DNA from: Candidatus Falkowella caecavicola
GTDB lineage: Bacteria > Bacillota > Clostridia > Oscillospirales > Ruminococcaceae
DNA: 62,668 nt
Reading direction: 5' to 3'
Assembly (NCBI GenBank): GCA_904420125.1
Contig: CAJFUK010000062.1
Coordinates: 1 to 62,668, forward strand
Positions 25,314-35,687 of the stretch are shown here, piece by piece. The translations under genes and the position numbers were made by a program. The notes beneath the pieces were generated by a model that was not told the DNA's origin, made no database searches, and saw only the letters and a list, made by a program, of their open reading frames with translations. Position 1 is the first letter of the stretch. Each line of letters begins with the position of its first letter.

Positions 25314-25922
25314 ATGTCAAAAAAATGCATTATTACAATTAGCCGTCAATATGGAAGTGGTGGACGAATTGTTGGAAAGAAGTTGGCTGAACTGCTGAAG
25401 ATCCCTTTTTATGATAAAGAGATTATTACCATGGCTGCCAAGGAGAGCGGCTACGCAGAAGAAACATTTGAACGAGCTGCGGATGCCGCCACGCATAGCC
25501 TTCTGTATTCTCTTTCCATGTATGGCAGCGGCATGGGATTTTCCGGTCTCTCTTTGAATGATAAAGTGTTTTTAATACAGTCGGAGATCATCCAAAAAGC
25601 GGCCTTAAATTCCTGTGTCATCGTTGGGCGGTGTGCAGATTATGTGCTGCGGAAAGAAAAAAATTGTATCCATTTTTTCATTTATTCAGATATTGACAGC
25701 CGTGTGCACCGTGCCACAACCGAATATGGACTGGCAGAAGAAAAGGCCAAAGAAGTCATTTTAAAGAAGGATAAACGGCGTGCTTCTTATTACGCGTACT
25801 ATACTGGTGAAAAATGGGGTCAGATAGATCGCTATGATTTGGCGATCAATAGTGACAGTATTGGCGTAGATGAAACGGTAGCTGTGCTGGGACAGTATGT
25901 GCAGGCTTGGAAAAAACGGTGA
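25314..25922 (+). CDS. Cytidylate kinase-like family protein
   Basis: A 202-residue P-loop kinase-like protein. ITISRQYGSGGRIVGKKLAE (residues 6-25) carries the nucleotide-binding loop; it reads GSGGRIVG rather than a strict G-x-x-x-x-G-K-S/T, as in this cytidylate-kinase-like group. FYDKEIITMAAKESG, CVIVGRCADYVL and YYAYYTGEKWGQIDRYDLAINS are family blocks. The true Cmk of the organism would be a separate gene, so the substrate here is uncertain. AAGGGAGAG before 25314 decides the start over the upstream in-frame codon at 25227, which overlaps the promoter. It is a single gene ended by a shared hairpin. Confidence 0.85.
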   Translation: MSKKCIITISRQYGSGGRIVGKKLAELLKIPFYDKEIITMAAKESGYAEETFERAADAATHSLLYSLSMYGSGMGFSGLSLNDKVFLIQSEIIQKAALNSCVIVGRCADYVLRKEKNCIHFFIYSDIDSRVHRATTEYGLAEEKAKEVILKKDKRRASYYAYYTGEKWGQIDRYDLAINSDSIGVDETVAVLGQYVQAWKKR

Positions 25923-25946
25923 TGAGAGACTGTAAAATATATAGGC

Positions 25947-25994
25947 GTCAGATCAACAGCGCCGCGGAATTTTCCGCGGCGCTGTTGATCTGAC
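25947..25994. terminator. 23-bp perfect bidirectional terminator
   Basis: GTCAGATCAACAGCG plus CCGCGGAA (25947-25969) pairs perfectly with 25972-25994. It separates two convergent genes and its last base is the last base of the stop codon of the minus-strand gene. Confidence 0.85.
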
Positions 25995-26650
25995 TATGAA
26001 TTTTTTTTGTAATTTGCATCAAAAAAGCTTTGGAAAACACCCATAAAAAAGTCGGTTTTCTTTTTTCGATAAAATAGATAGATGGGAATGCAAAGCAGTA
26101 AAGCGCCAATCAGGCAAACAATCATATCCTGCATCGTGTCATTGACACCCGTATCCAACACGTGCTGCGGATCTGTGCCTAAAATAAAATGAATCGCGTA
26201 TTCATAGATTTCCCAAATAACTGCAATGGAAAGAGCAAATGATATACAGAAGTAGGTAACCATTTTGTAATCCATGCTTTCAATTTTTTTAACCGGTTTG
26301 AGAAGATAGTAACATCCGATACCGATCAAGCCAAAAAAAACGCCGGATAATGTGTGAACGAATTTATCATAGAACAGCAGTAATTTATAGCCATTAAAGA
26401 CCATGCCGATTGTAAATGCCAGGAAACTAAAAGTATACACCATAAACGTCAGACTAGGGACTGCCTGTAGCTTGAATACTTTATATGCCAGCGGGGGAAT
26501 GGCAAGAAATGCAATAGACGCAAAAGCCAGCATGATATAATAGGGGGTGGAACAAAAAATATTATAGATTCCAACGCTGAGACCAAGAATCAGAAAAATG
26601 GCAATCCATATATAATTCAGTTTTTGAAACGTCTTTTCTTTCATGTACAA
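25994..26650 (-). CDS. Multi-pass membrane protein (DUF2238/YjdF-like)
   Basis: A 218-residue protein with about six membrane helices. YDKFVHTLSGVFFGLIG and, later, WEIYEYAIHFILGTDPQHVLDTGVNDTMQDM match the conserved His, Glu and Asp blocks of the DUF2238 (YjdF-like) membrane family. The function is unknown. The start is unclear: an ATG at 26644 lies 14 nt from GGAGG, while the TTG two codons upstream (26650) has a better spacing of 8 nt and is used here. The gene ends at the shared terminator with the convergent cytidylate-kinase-like gene. Confidence 0.68.
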   Translation of the reverse strand: MYMKEKTFQKLNYIWIAIFLILGLSVGIYNIFCSTPYYIMLAFASIAFLAIPPLAYKVFKLQAVPSLTFMVYTFSFLAFTIGMVFNGYKLLLFYDKFVHTLSGVFFGLIGIGCYYLLKPVKKIESMDYKMVTYFCISFALSIAVIWEIYEYAIHFILGTDPQHVLDTGVNDTMQDMIVCLIGALLLCIPIYLFYRKKKTDFFMGVFQSFFDANYKKNS

Positions 26651-26754
26651 TCTCTTTTCCTCCATTTCGAAGATCTTCAATATTTGTAAACACGAGAGAT
26701 AGTGTATCACATTTAGGCTGTAGACTGCAAGACTTTTTCAGATTTATTTTTATT

Positions 26755-27465
26755 CTATTTTTCTTCGGGCATCTGAAGGACGGGTTCCTGTCCGCTGACG
26801 ACAATATGTGTATAATGATCGGGAATCTCTCCGACAATCACTGTATCCCCCAGCATAAAGTCCAGAGAACATTCGGTTGATTTGAGAAATCCCGGAATAA
26901 TCGCCGAGATGGTTACTGTAACGGATAAGCGGAGTTCATGCCGTGTTTGGTTGATCCCTGCGCTTTCAAAAGTACTTAGAATCTGGGTTGTGACATATCC
27001 GCTGGGGACAGCATGCAGTGTAATGTCAGGTCCCCGTCCGGCCAGCAGGGTAATACCCGAAAGAGTACCAACAGGGATTTTTACAGGCTGATTTTCCATT
27101 TCTCCTAAACTTTTGATAATAGCCTGAGTGATTCTTTCTTTTGTAATATTCAGCATTGCCATATCATTTTCAATGGCGCGAACGTTTTGCTGATCATCAT
27201 AAACCAGATGCACCAATTCCTGATAAGAAGGTGCTGATCTTTCGATCTCTTCATAGAAGGCATGATTGATTGTCTGCACTGCCAGAAGCTTTGCCTGATG
27301 TAAAATGATAGTCTCTACGGTGGGACGCATGAATATGTCTATCAGAAGAACCAGGATTAAAAGCAGACCACCTGCAATCAGCATTTTCGCACCCAAGATG
27401 CGGCGTTTGGATTTCTTTTTGGCAGGCGGCGCGGATGCGGCGCGAATCCCGTAATTGGCCGGCAT
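26755..27465 (-). CDS. yunB: Sporulation protein YunB
   Basis: A 236-residue protein. Basic N terminus (AKKKSKRRILGAK), one membrane helix (about residues 28-46), then an extracytoplasmic domain with ILHQAKLLAVQTINHAFYEEI, YDDQQNVRAIENDMAMLNITKERITQAI, IPVGTLSGITLLAGRGPDI and a closing GFLKSTECSLDF. These are the hallmark blocks of YunB, a mother-cell protein needed for normal sporulation in Bacillus. It is the clearest sign that this organism makes spores. Expression by the sigma-E system is expected from the family; I could not define the promoter. It is divergent from ligA. Confidence 0.9.
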   Translation of the reverse strand: MPANYGIRAASAPPAKKKSKRRILGAKMLIAGGLLLILVLLIDIFMRPTVETIILHQAKLLAVQTINHAFYEEIERSAPSYQELVHLVYDDQQNVRAIENDMAMLNITKERITQAIIKSLGEMENQPVKIPVGTLSGITLLAGRGPDITLHAVPSGYVTTQILSTFESAGINQTRHELRLSVTVTISAIIPGFLKSTECSLDFMLGDTVIVGEIPDHYTHIVVSGQEPVLQMPEEK

Positions 27466-27540
27466 AGCGATTGTACCTTCTTTCCGGATAGTTTCTATAT
27501 CTATCCCATTATATGAGCCGGTTATGCAGATGCTACGGAA

Positions 27541-27571
27541 ATCAAAGAAATTTTACAAAAATTTCTTTGAT
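27541..27571. repeat. 14-bp perfect inverted repeat between yunB and ligA
   Basis: ATCAAAGAAATTTT pairs exactly with AAAATTTCTTTGAT around ACA. As the flanking genes are divergent it is not an obvious terminator; it could be an operator. Confidence 0.6.
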
Positions 27572-27621
27572 AATATTGAAACATATGATAAAATATAATC
27601 AATAAAAATGAGGTCTTATAG

Positions 27622-29751
<2,130 letters not shown>

Positions 29752-29805
29752 TAAAAAATTTATTGGACAATGGTCTGTATCATGACAGGAAAGGAAGCGA
29801 TAGAA

Positions 29806-30498
29806 ATGGCATTGAAAATATTAGTTGCAGAAGATGAGACAAGGCTTAATTATCTGGTCTGTAATTATTTAAAAGGCGCAGGATATGAAGTAGTCGGTGT
29901 AACGGATGGGGAAGCGGCGCTGGATGCATTTTATACCAACTATTTTTCTCTGGTCATTTTAGATATTATGATGCCGAAAATGGACGGCCTGGAAGTATGT
30001 CGGGAAATTCGAAAAGAGTCCAATGTACCGATTGTGATGTTGACAGCGCGGAATACGGAATTTGATGAGCTGCGGGGATTTGAAACCGGGGCGGATGAAT
30101 ATATTGCCAAACCGTTCAGCCCCAAGATTCTGGTAACCCGGGTCAACAGCGTACTGAAACGTGCCGGACTCCTGCAGGATAATGAAATAGTCCTTGGAAA
30201 ATTAAAGATTCATCTGCGGGAACACAATGTATATGTAGAGGAGAAAAAAATACCGCTGACACCAAGAGAATATGATTTATTAAATTATCTGGTCACCAAC
30301 AAAAATTTGGTGCTGAGCCGGGAACAGATTTTAGGAGCCGTCTGGGAATATGATTTTGATGGCGATGCGCGTACAGTGGATACGCATATTAAATGTTTAC
30401 GCGCCAAACTTGGGGAGTGTGGGGATTATATTAAGACGGTCCGAAAATATGGTTACAAGCTGGAAGTACCGGAAGATGAGACAGCCTGTACGGAGTAG
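29806..30498 (+). CDS. OmpR-family response regulator
   Basis: A 230-residue two-domain regulator. The receiver domain (1-118) has the acidic pocket AEDE, phosphoacceptor Asp in LDIMMPKMDG (about 52), Thr in MLTAR and Lys in AKPFSP. The winged-helix output domain (about 128-225) has LTPREYDLLNYLV and VDTHIKCLRAKLG-x-x-x-x-YIKTVRKYGYKL. It is followed after 17 bp by its sensor kinase and then by a CmpB-family membrane protein, a probable operon. ATG at 29806 is chosen because the receiver fold begins there and AAAGGAAG precedes it. The stimulus is unknown. Confidence 0.93.
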   Translation: MALKILVAEDETRLNYLVCNYLKGAGYEVVGVTDGEAALDAFYTNYFSLVILDIMMPKMDGLEVCREIRKESNVPIVMLTARNTEFDELRGFETGADEYIAKPFSPKILVTRVNSVLKRAGLLQDNEIVLGKLKIHLREHNVYVEEKKIPLTPREYDLLNYLVTNKNLVLSREQILGAVWEYDFDGDARTVDTHIKCLRAKLGECGDYIKTVRKYGYKLEVPEDETACTE

Positions 30499-30515
30499 AT
30501 AAGGGAAAAAAGGAT

Positions 30516-32024
30516 ATGAAAAGACTTTTTCTGCTGTGGACCGCTTTTTTTTCAGTGCTGGCACTGACTATGAAACGGAGCATCAAATCCAAGCTGTTTT
30601 TCATTATTGCCAGTGTTTTGACAATGCATATATTGATTTTGCTTCTGTTTGGTTCAACTGCCATGGAAAGTTTTTATTCCTATAACAAGGAAAAAGAGCT
30701 GCGATACCAACAGAATGTTTTGGCAACAGCATATCTTTCCAACAATGAAGCGCTTCTGCCGCCTAAAATCAATGCTTGTGAGACGGAAAACATCAATATT
30801 TTTATTTTTATCCGGATTGATGATGAAACGTTTATCCAGATGTATAATTCCCGTTCTCAGGAAGGACAGCCGCGAATCAATACCCGCGCTTGGTATATGC
30901 TGGTCACACAGATCGGCTTGTTTGACAGACTGTCACCTGGGGGAGAGCCAATTATTGCTGATTATCTGGGGGACTCGACCGGCTCGATTCAGCTGTATTC
31001 ACAGATTGATGAACATACCTATCTGTTTTTGGAAACACCCAAAGAACATATTGAAACCAATGCGAGTCTGGCATTGCAATTCTCGATTTATGCTTCATTG
31101 TTTACATTAATGCTGGGGATGATCGTCACGTATTTTATCTCTTCCAGAATTACGGAACCGATCCGGAGAATTGATGCGGCGGCCAAGAAAATCTCTAATA
31201 TGGACTTTTCTGAAAGATGTCCGGTGACCAGCGAGGATGAAATCGGACAGCTGTCGGAGAGCATCAATATCATGTCTGATAAACTCAAAACCAATATCGA
31301 TCTGCTGAAAAAAGATTTGGAAAGAGAAGAACAGACCAACCGGATGCGTCGGGATTTTATGGCGAATGTTTCCCATGATTTTAAAACGCCGCTGTCTTTG
31401 ATTGCAGCCTATACGGAGGCGATTCGGGATGGTGAAGGTTCTGAAGAGGAAAGACAGGAATACTGTGATATTATTATTGAACAGAGTAATACGATGAGCC
31501 AGTTTGTGACACGTCTTTTAAGCCTTTCCAAGCTGGAAAGCGGGATGGCTTCTTTTGATATGAGCTTTTTTTCCATCAATGACGTAGTCGCAACGGTGAT
31601 TAAAAATCATAAACTTCTTTTGCAGCAAAAAGAAATTCATTATACTGTGCAGACAGAAGATGAGTATATTGTACAGGGAGATTACAATCAGATTACCCAG
31701 GCGTTTACCAATTTGCTGGAAAATGCCATTAAGTACGTGGATGAGAAAAAGGAAATCCGTGTAGCTATTCGGGAGGCCGATGAAGAAGGCAAAATCGGTG
31801 TTTTTGTTTACAACTCATCCCCACCACTTCCTGATGAAGACCAGGAGCACCTTTTTGACGAATTCTATAAAAGGGACAAATCCCGCGGGGCGGACAGCAA
31901 AAGTTATGGACTGGGTCTGGCTATTTTTCGCGCGATTATTGCAGGACATCAAGGCTCATATGGCGTTTACAACATTGACGAAGGCGTTGTATTCTGGTTT
32001 GAACTGAATAAAGAGGAGTTGTAG
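30516..32024 (+). CDS. Sensor histidine kinase, partner of the preceding regulator
   Basis: A 502-residue membrane kinase. Two membrane helices (about 23-47 and 190-212) enclose an extracellular sensor domain of about 140 residues. A HAMP linker (SSRITEPIRRIDAAAKKISNM) follows, then a HisKA domain with the phosphoacceptor in VSHDFKTPLS (about 287) and an HATPase domain with N-box NLLENAIKY, G1 SPPLPDEDQEHLF and GLGLAIFRAI. The mutation-prone N, G1 and G2 boxes look intact. It starts 17 bp after the regulator and ends 3 bp before the next gene. Confidence 0.93.
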   Translation: MKRLFLLWTAFFSVLALTMKRSIKSKLFFIIASVLTMHILILLLFGSTAMESFYSYNKEKELRYQQNVLATAYLSNNEALLPPKINACETENINIFIFIRIDDETFIQMYNSRSQEGQPRINTRAWYMLVTQIGLFDRLSPGGEPIIADYLGDSTGSIQLYSQIDEHTYLFLETPKEHIETNASLALQFSIYASLFTLMLGMIVTYFISSRITEPIRRIDAAAKKISNMDFSERCPVTSEDEIGQLSESINIMSDKLKTNIDLLKKDLEREEQTNRMRRDFMANVSHDFKTPLSLIAAYTEAIRDGEGSEEERQEYCDIIIEQSNTMSQFVTRLLSLSKLESGMASFDMSFFSINDVVATVIKNHKLLLQQKEIHYTVQTEDEYIVQGDYNQITQAFTNLLENAIKYVDEKKEIRVAIREADEEGKIGVFVYNSSPPLPDEDQEHLFDEFYKRDKSRGADSKSYGLGLAIFRAIIAGHQGSYGVYNIDEGVVFWFELNKEEL

Positions 32025-32027
32025 GGC

Positions 32028-32903
32028 ATGTGGGAAATAGAGATATTGGGTTTTACAATATATCAGCTTTTTTACTATTTTATGATCTATAGTATCCTGG
32101 GATGGACGATGGAGACCATCCTGGTCAGTTCCAAGGAGAAGCATTTTGTAAACCGCGGCTTTTTAAATGGTCCTCTCTGCCCGATTTACGGGTTTGGCAT
32201 GTGTTTGATCATTATGGTGCTCACACCTTATCAGGACCGGTTGACAGATGTTTTCCTTGGTGGTATGCTGTTGGCGACCGCTTTGGAGTATTTTACGAGC
32301 TGGTTGCTGGAAAAGTTATTCCACACCCAATGGTGGAACTATGATGATCATCGGTTTAATCTACACGGAAGAGTATGTTTAGATATTTCTTTGGCTTGGG
32401 GTGTCCTGTCTTTAGTCATCATGAAAATTGTGCAGCCATTTGTTGCGGCCCTGGTTGATTATATTCCGTATACATATGGCAAGATTTTGGCAGTCGCTCT
32501 GTTGGTATATTTGATCGGTGATATGATCGTATCTGTATACAGTGCGCTGAAACTGGCAAATAAACTGATGTCTTTTGAAAAAATTCGGGCGGATCTGCAG
32601 TCTGCTTACGAGCAGAGTCATCTTGCGGAAACATTGGGAGACTGGAAAGAACGCTTTGCTGACAGTCGTCTTTCTGAAGTGCTTAATGAACTCACCGAAC
32701 GTTCTAAAGAATGGCCAGAGCGAACCGGAAAAAATCTAAAGCAATTTCGTGTTCAGTTAGAGGAAATTAAAAAGAGATATCATATGGGAGAACGTCTGCA
32801 TGTCCTGGGAGGAAAGCGGTTGACAAAAGCTTTTCCGCATTTGCGTGTATCAGATCTTGTAGAGAGAATCGAAAAATATAAAGAGGAAAAGAAAAGCAAG
32901 TAA
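32028..32903 (+). CDS. CmpB-family (ABC_trans_CmpB) membrane protein
   Basis: A 291-residue protein with about five membrane helices in the first 190 residues and a charged, coiled-coil-like cytoplasmic tail. YSILGWTMETILVSSKEKHFVNRGFLNGPLCPIYGFG is the signature block of the PF06541 family, often annotated as a putative ABC transporter permease although no ATPase partner is usually found. WWNYDDHRFNLHGRVCLDISLAWG is the second conserved block. It begins 3 bp after the sensor kinase stop codon, so it is probably co-regulated with, or an accessory sensor of, the two-component system. Confidence 0.87.
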   Translation: MWEIEILGFTIYQLFYYFMIYSILGWTMETILVSSKEKHFVNRGFLNGPLCPIYGFGMCLIIMVLTPYQDRLTDVFLGGMLLATALEYFTSWLLEKLFHTQWWNYDDHRFNLHGRVCLDISLAWGVLSLVIMKIVQPFVAALVDYIPYTYGKILAVALLVYLIGDMIVSVYSALKLANKLMSFEKIRADLQSAYEQSHLAETLGDWKERFADSRLSEVLNELTERSKEWPERTGKNLKQFRVQLEEIKKRYHMGERLHVLGGKRLTKAFPHLRVSDLVERIEKYKEEKKSK

Positions 32904-33259
32904 AGAATCAATGGTTGTATGAATTTTTCAATGCATGATCTCTTTAGCGCATTGTGTGCTTCTGGTTTATGCAGAGGAGAACTTTTCAAAAATATACGTT
33001 GGTTCGAAATTTGGATATAATCCTTAAGAATGATCTAATGATTTGCCTTCTGGTCTTTTATTAAGAGTTATTTTGTCTTTCAAAGAGTATTCCAATAAAA
33101 TCAAAGATGAATGACTGGCATCAGAATTCATACTGGTGGGCGACGGATTAGGTTTGTAAAGATATCGGGCACAGACTCAATGGCATAATCTTTACTTTTC
33201 TCCATATGATGAAGTAAAGCATGTCAAGTGCTGTGAATGGTTGGAGGTTGGAAAAACAG
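32904..33259. other. Intergenic stretch
   Basis: No gene was supported. A promoter-like TATAATCC lies near 33016. GGAGG at 33243-33247 is the ribosome site of the next gene. Confidence 0.4.
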
Positions 33260-34090
33260 ATGAAAAAATTATGGCCGCAGCTACAACTTTTTTTAAAAGG
33301 CATCGCCATTGGCATCGCTACCTTGGTACCAGGGGTTAGCGGAGGGACTATGGCAATTTTATTAGGTGTCTATGACAGAATGATTCACGCAGTCAGCTCT
33401 TTATGGAAAAACCTCAAAGCCAATCTATGCTTCCTGGGAATTTTGGGTTGCGGTGGGCTAGTGGGTATTCTTCTATTTAGCCGCTTACTGGAGTGGGCTA
33501 TGGCGTCCTTTCATTTTCCAATGATTTATCTGTTCCTGGGGATTATTTGCGGCGGAATTCCTGTGTTATACCGCAAGACCAGAACTCCGGGCAGAAAGCT
33601 TTCCGATTTGCTGTACCTGGCAGTTGGTGCTGTTTTGGTGGTGCTGATGACTATGCAGCCGACTACATTGTTTCAGTTAGCGACCGGGAATGGTTGGCTG
33701 AACGCTGTGTTTTTAGTTTTTGCCGGCGTGATTGTCGCAGTCGCTTTGATTTTACCGGGAATCAGCACTTCTTTTATGCTGTTAATGCTGGGGCTGTATG
33801 ATTTGACATTAGATGCGGTGAATACCTTGAATTTATTTTATCTGGTTCCATTGCTTGGAGGGGTGCTGCTGGGGGTATTGGGAACCGCACGCATTTTAGA
33901 AAATCTGCTGAATAAATATCCGGAAAAAACTTATATGTTAATTTTAGGGTTTGTCTTGGGCTCTTTGCCGGAAGTATTTCCTGGTATCCCACAAGATATT
34001 GCAACAATTATCTTTTCATTGCTGGCCTTTGCACTTGGTTTTTCTCTCATACGGTTGATGCAGTTTGTTGATCCGGAAGCAAATTCCTAG
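33260..34090 (+). CDS. DUF368 membrane protein (undecaprenyl-phosphate flippase family)
   Basis: A 276-residue polytopic membrane protein with about eight hydrophobic segments. FLKGIAIGIATLVPGVSGGTMAILLGVYD (about residues 9-37) and the internal repeat VAVALILPGISTSFMLLMLGLYD (about 172-194) are the twin signatures of DUF368. Members of this family have been shown to recycle the C55 lipid carrier undecaprenyl phosphate across the membrane for cell-wall synthesis, so that role is likely here. A weak GGAGG 12 nt upstream supports ATG 33260; an ATG at 33221 is in frame but lacks a ribosome site. It is a single gene with a perfect 17-bp terminator. Confidence 0.88.
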   Translation: MKKLWPQLQLFLKGIAIGIATLVPGVSGGTMAILLGVYDRMIHAVSSLWKNLKANLCFLGILGCGGLVGILLFSRLLEWAMASFHFPMIYLFLGIICGGIPVLYRKTRTPGRKLSDLLYLAVGAVLVVLMTMQPTTLFQLATGNGWLNAVFLVFAGVIVAVALILPGISTSFMLLMLGLYDLTLDAVNTLNLFYLVPLLGGVLLGVLGTARILENLLNKYPEKTYMLILGFVLGSLPEVFPGIPQDIATIIFSLLAFALGFSLIRLMQFVDPEANS

Positions 34091-34101
34091 ATGAATTAAA
34101 A

Positions 34102-34139
34102 ATACCCTTGCAAGGATGTTGGCATCCTTGCAAGGGTAT
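34102..34139. terminator. 17-bp perfect terminator between convergent genes
   Basis: ATACCCTTGCAAGGATG (34102-34118) pairs with 34123-34139 around TTGG. AAA before and TAG after; it may serve both strands. Confidence 0.82.
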
Positions 34140-34177
34140 AGCTTTTATCAAGGCAGATGGAATACAAAAAGGATGTC

Positions 34178-35428
34178 CTATATATCTCCATCCGTTGTAG
34201 AGATAACACCTGCGGAAAGTTTCCATGCAAGGATGCGCCGGACACTGTCATCAATCCGTTCTTCCGAGATCTCTTCGGACTGTACTGCATTTAAAACGGC
34301 CTGAAAGTTTTGTTGATAGTCGGAAATGACAATCAGGTCATTTCCCGCTTTCAGCGCTTCCAGTGCCGGCGTTTCCGTGCCGCTGTATTTTTTGATTGCG
34401 TCCATATCCAGATCATCGGTAAGGATTAGACCAGTAAAACCAAGGGAGCGAAGTTTTTCATGGACGGTCGCAGAAATAGAGGCAGGAAGAGAAGGATCCA
34501 CACTCTCAATGATATTATGGCTGACCATGATGCAGGGAACGCCGGCTTCAATACCAGCGAGAAACGGAAGCAGATCTTCCTGTTCAAATTGTTGCCATGG
34601 ACGGGAATCCAAAGCAACTCCGGTGTGCGTATCCCGGTTATTTCCATATCCCGGAAAGTGCTTTAACGTACAGGATAATCCGGCTTTCAGCGATTCGGTC
34701 ACAACAACTTTTATATATTCTGCCGTTTCTTCTGCCGGCTGTCCGAATGTACGGTTATAGATATAATCTTCCGGATTTACAGAAACGTCTGCAACAGGCG
34801 CAAGATTCAGATGGATGCCAAGCGATTGAAGCAACATGGCTTTTTGGCGCGTATCCTCAGCAATGGCTTCCATTCCTCCGGCTTGATACAAATCCTGTGG
34901 AGAGGGAAAAGGCGTGTCTGCGAAAGCAGGGAATTTGCTGATCCGTACAACGGATCCACCTTCTTCATCGACAGCCAGCAACAAAGGAATTTTCGCTGCC
35001 GCTTGATATCCGGAGAATATTTCCCGAATAGAATCTGGTGTTTGATTCTCGAAATCTTCAGCAAACAGAACAAAACCACCGATATGAGTTTCTGTAATCG
35101 CTTTCAAAGCTTCGTCTCCCCGGGGACAACGAACAAGAAACATCTGTCCGACTTTTTCCTCCAAGGTCATCTGAGAAAGAATTTGTTCAGCGGCTGGATA
35201 AAAATCCGCGAATAAATCTTCTGACGGTTCTTGATTCATGGTAGAAGATTCCTGTGAAGAAGAACTCTGTGGTTCAGAAGAGGAGGGTGTAATATTCGCA
35301 CTGCTTTCAGCGGCCGTGGAAACCGCAGGGTCAGACGACGCAGCTCCTCCTTCAACGGGCTGGCAGGCAGTCAGAGCGCTGCAACTCAGGGACAATATAC
35401 ATAGAACGAAAATAAATTTTTGAAGCAA
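34178..35428 (-). CDS. GH3 beta-N-acetylhexosaminidase-like lipoprotein
   Basis: A 416-residue lipoprotein. The signal peptide ends in the lipobox LTAC (Cys about 22), followed by a Ser/Glu-rich linker to about residue 75, then a single GH3 TIM barrel of the NagZ type. MTLEEKVGQMFLVR, AVDEEGGSVVRI, KHFPGYGNNRDTHTG (the His and Asp of the NagZ acid/base loop) and ILTDDLDMDAI (nucleophile Asp) are present. It would trim N-acetylglucosamine from muropeptides or chitin fragments at the cell surface. It lacks the C-terminal sandwich of the large GH3 enzyme at 12.9 kb. It is divergent from the GH94 phosphorylase, which may use its products. Confidence 0.9.
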   Translation of the reverse strand: MLQKFIFVLCILSLSCSALTACQPVEGGAASSDPAVSTAAESSANITPSSSEPQSSSSQESSTMNQEPSEDLFADFYPAAEQILSQMTLEEKVGQMFLVRCPRGDEALKAITETHIGGFVLFAEDFENQTPDSIREIFSGYQAAAKIPLLLAVDEEGGSVVRISKFPAFADTPFPSPQDLYQAGGMEAIAEDTRQKAMLLQSLGIHLNLAPVADVSVNPEDYIYNRTFGQPAEETAEYIKVVVTESLKAGLSCTLKHFPGYGNNRDTHTGVALDSRPWQQFEQEDLLPFLAGIEAGVPCIMVSHNIIESVDPSLPASISATVHEKLRSLGFTGLILTDDLDMDAIKKYSGTETPALEALKAGNDLIVISDYQQNFQAVLNAVQSEEISEERIDDSVRRILAWKLSAGVISTTDGDI

Positions 35429-35546
35429 AATGGAAACCTCCTTGCCATTTCAGGGTTGATTTTTTTAGTATAGCAGATTTTACGCTATTTGTGTGGATAA
35501 AAGGAATAAATTTTTGAAGGATTTGGATTTAAATTTGGAAGCTGTA

Positions 35547-35575
35547 TTGAATTTCTATAGGGAATATGATAGAAT
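35547..35575 (+). promoter_or_regulatory. Promoter of the GH94 gene
   Basis: TTGAAT (35547-35552), a 17-nt spacer and TAGAAT (35570-35575), 112 bp before the start codon. Confidence 0.6.
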
Positions 35576-35687
35576 GTAAGCAATCTGGTTTAAAAATTTT
35601 TATAGTTTTTAAACTTTGAGTGTTCCGCAGCGGACAAGATCTGTCTCTGCAGAATCTACAGGACTGAAAAGAGGAGTGTTTGCAGAA

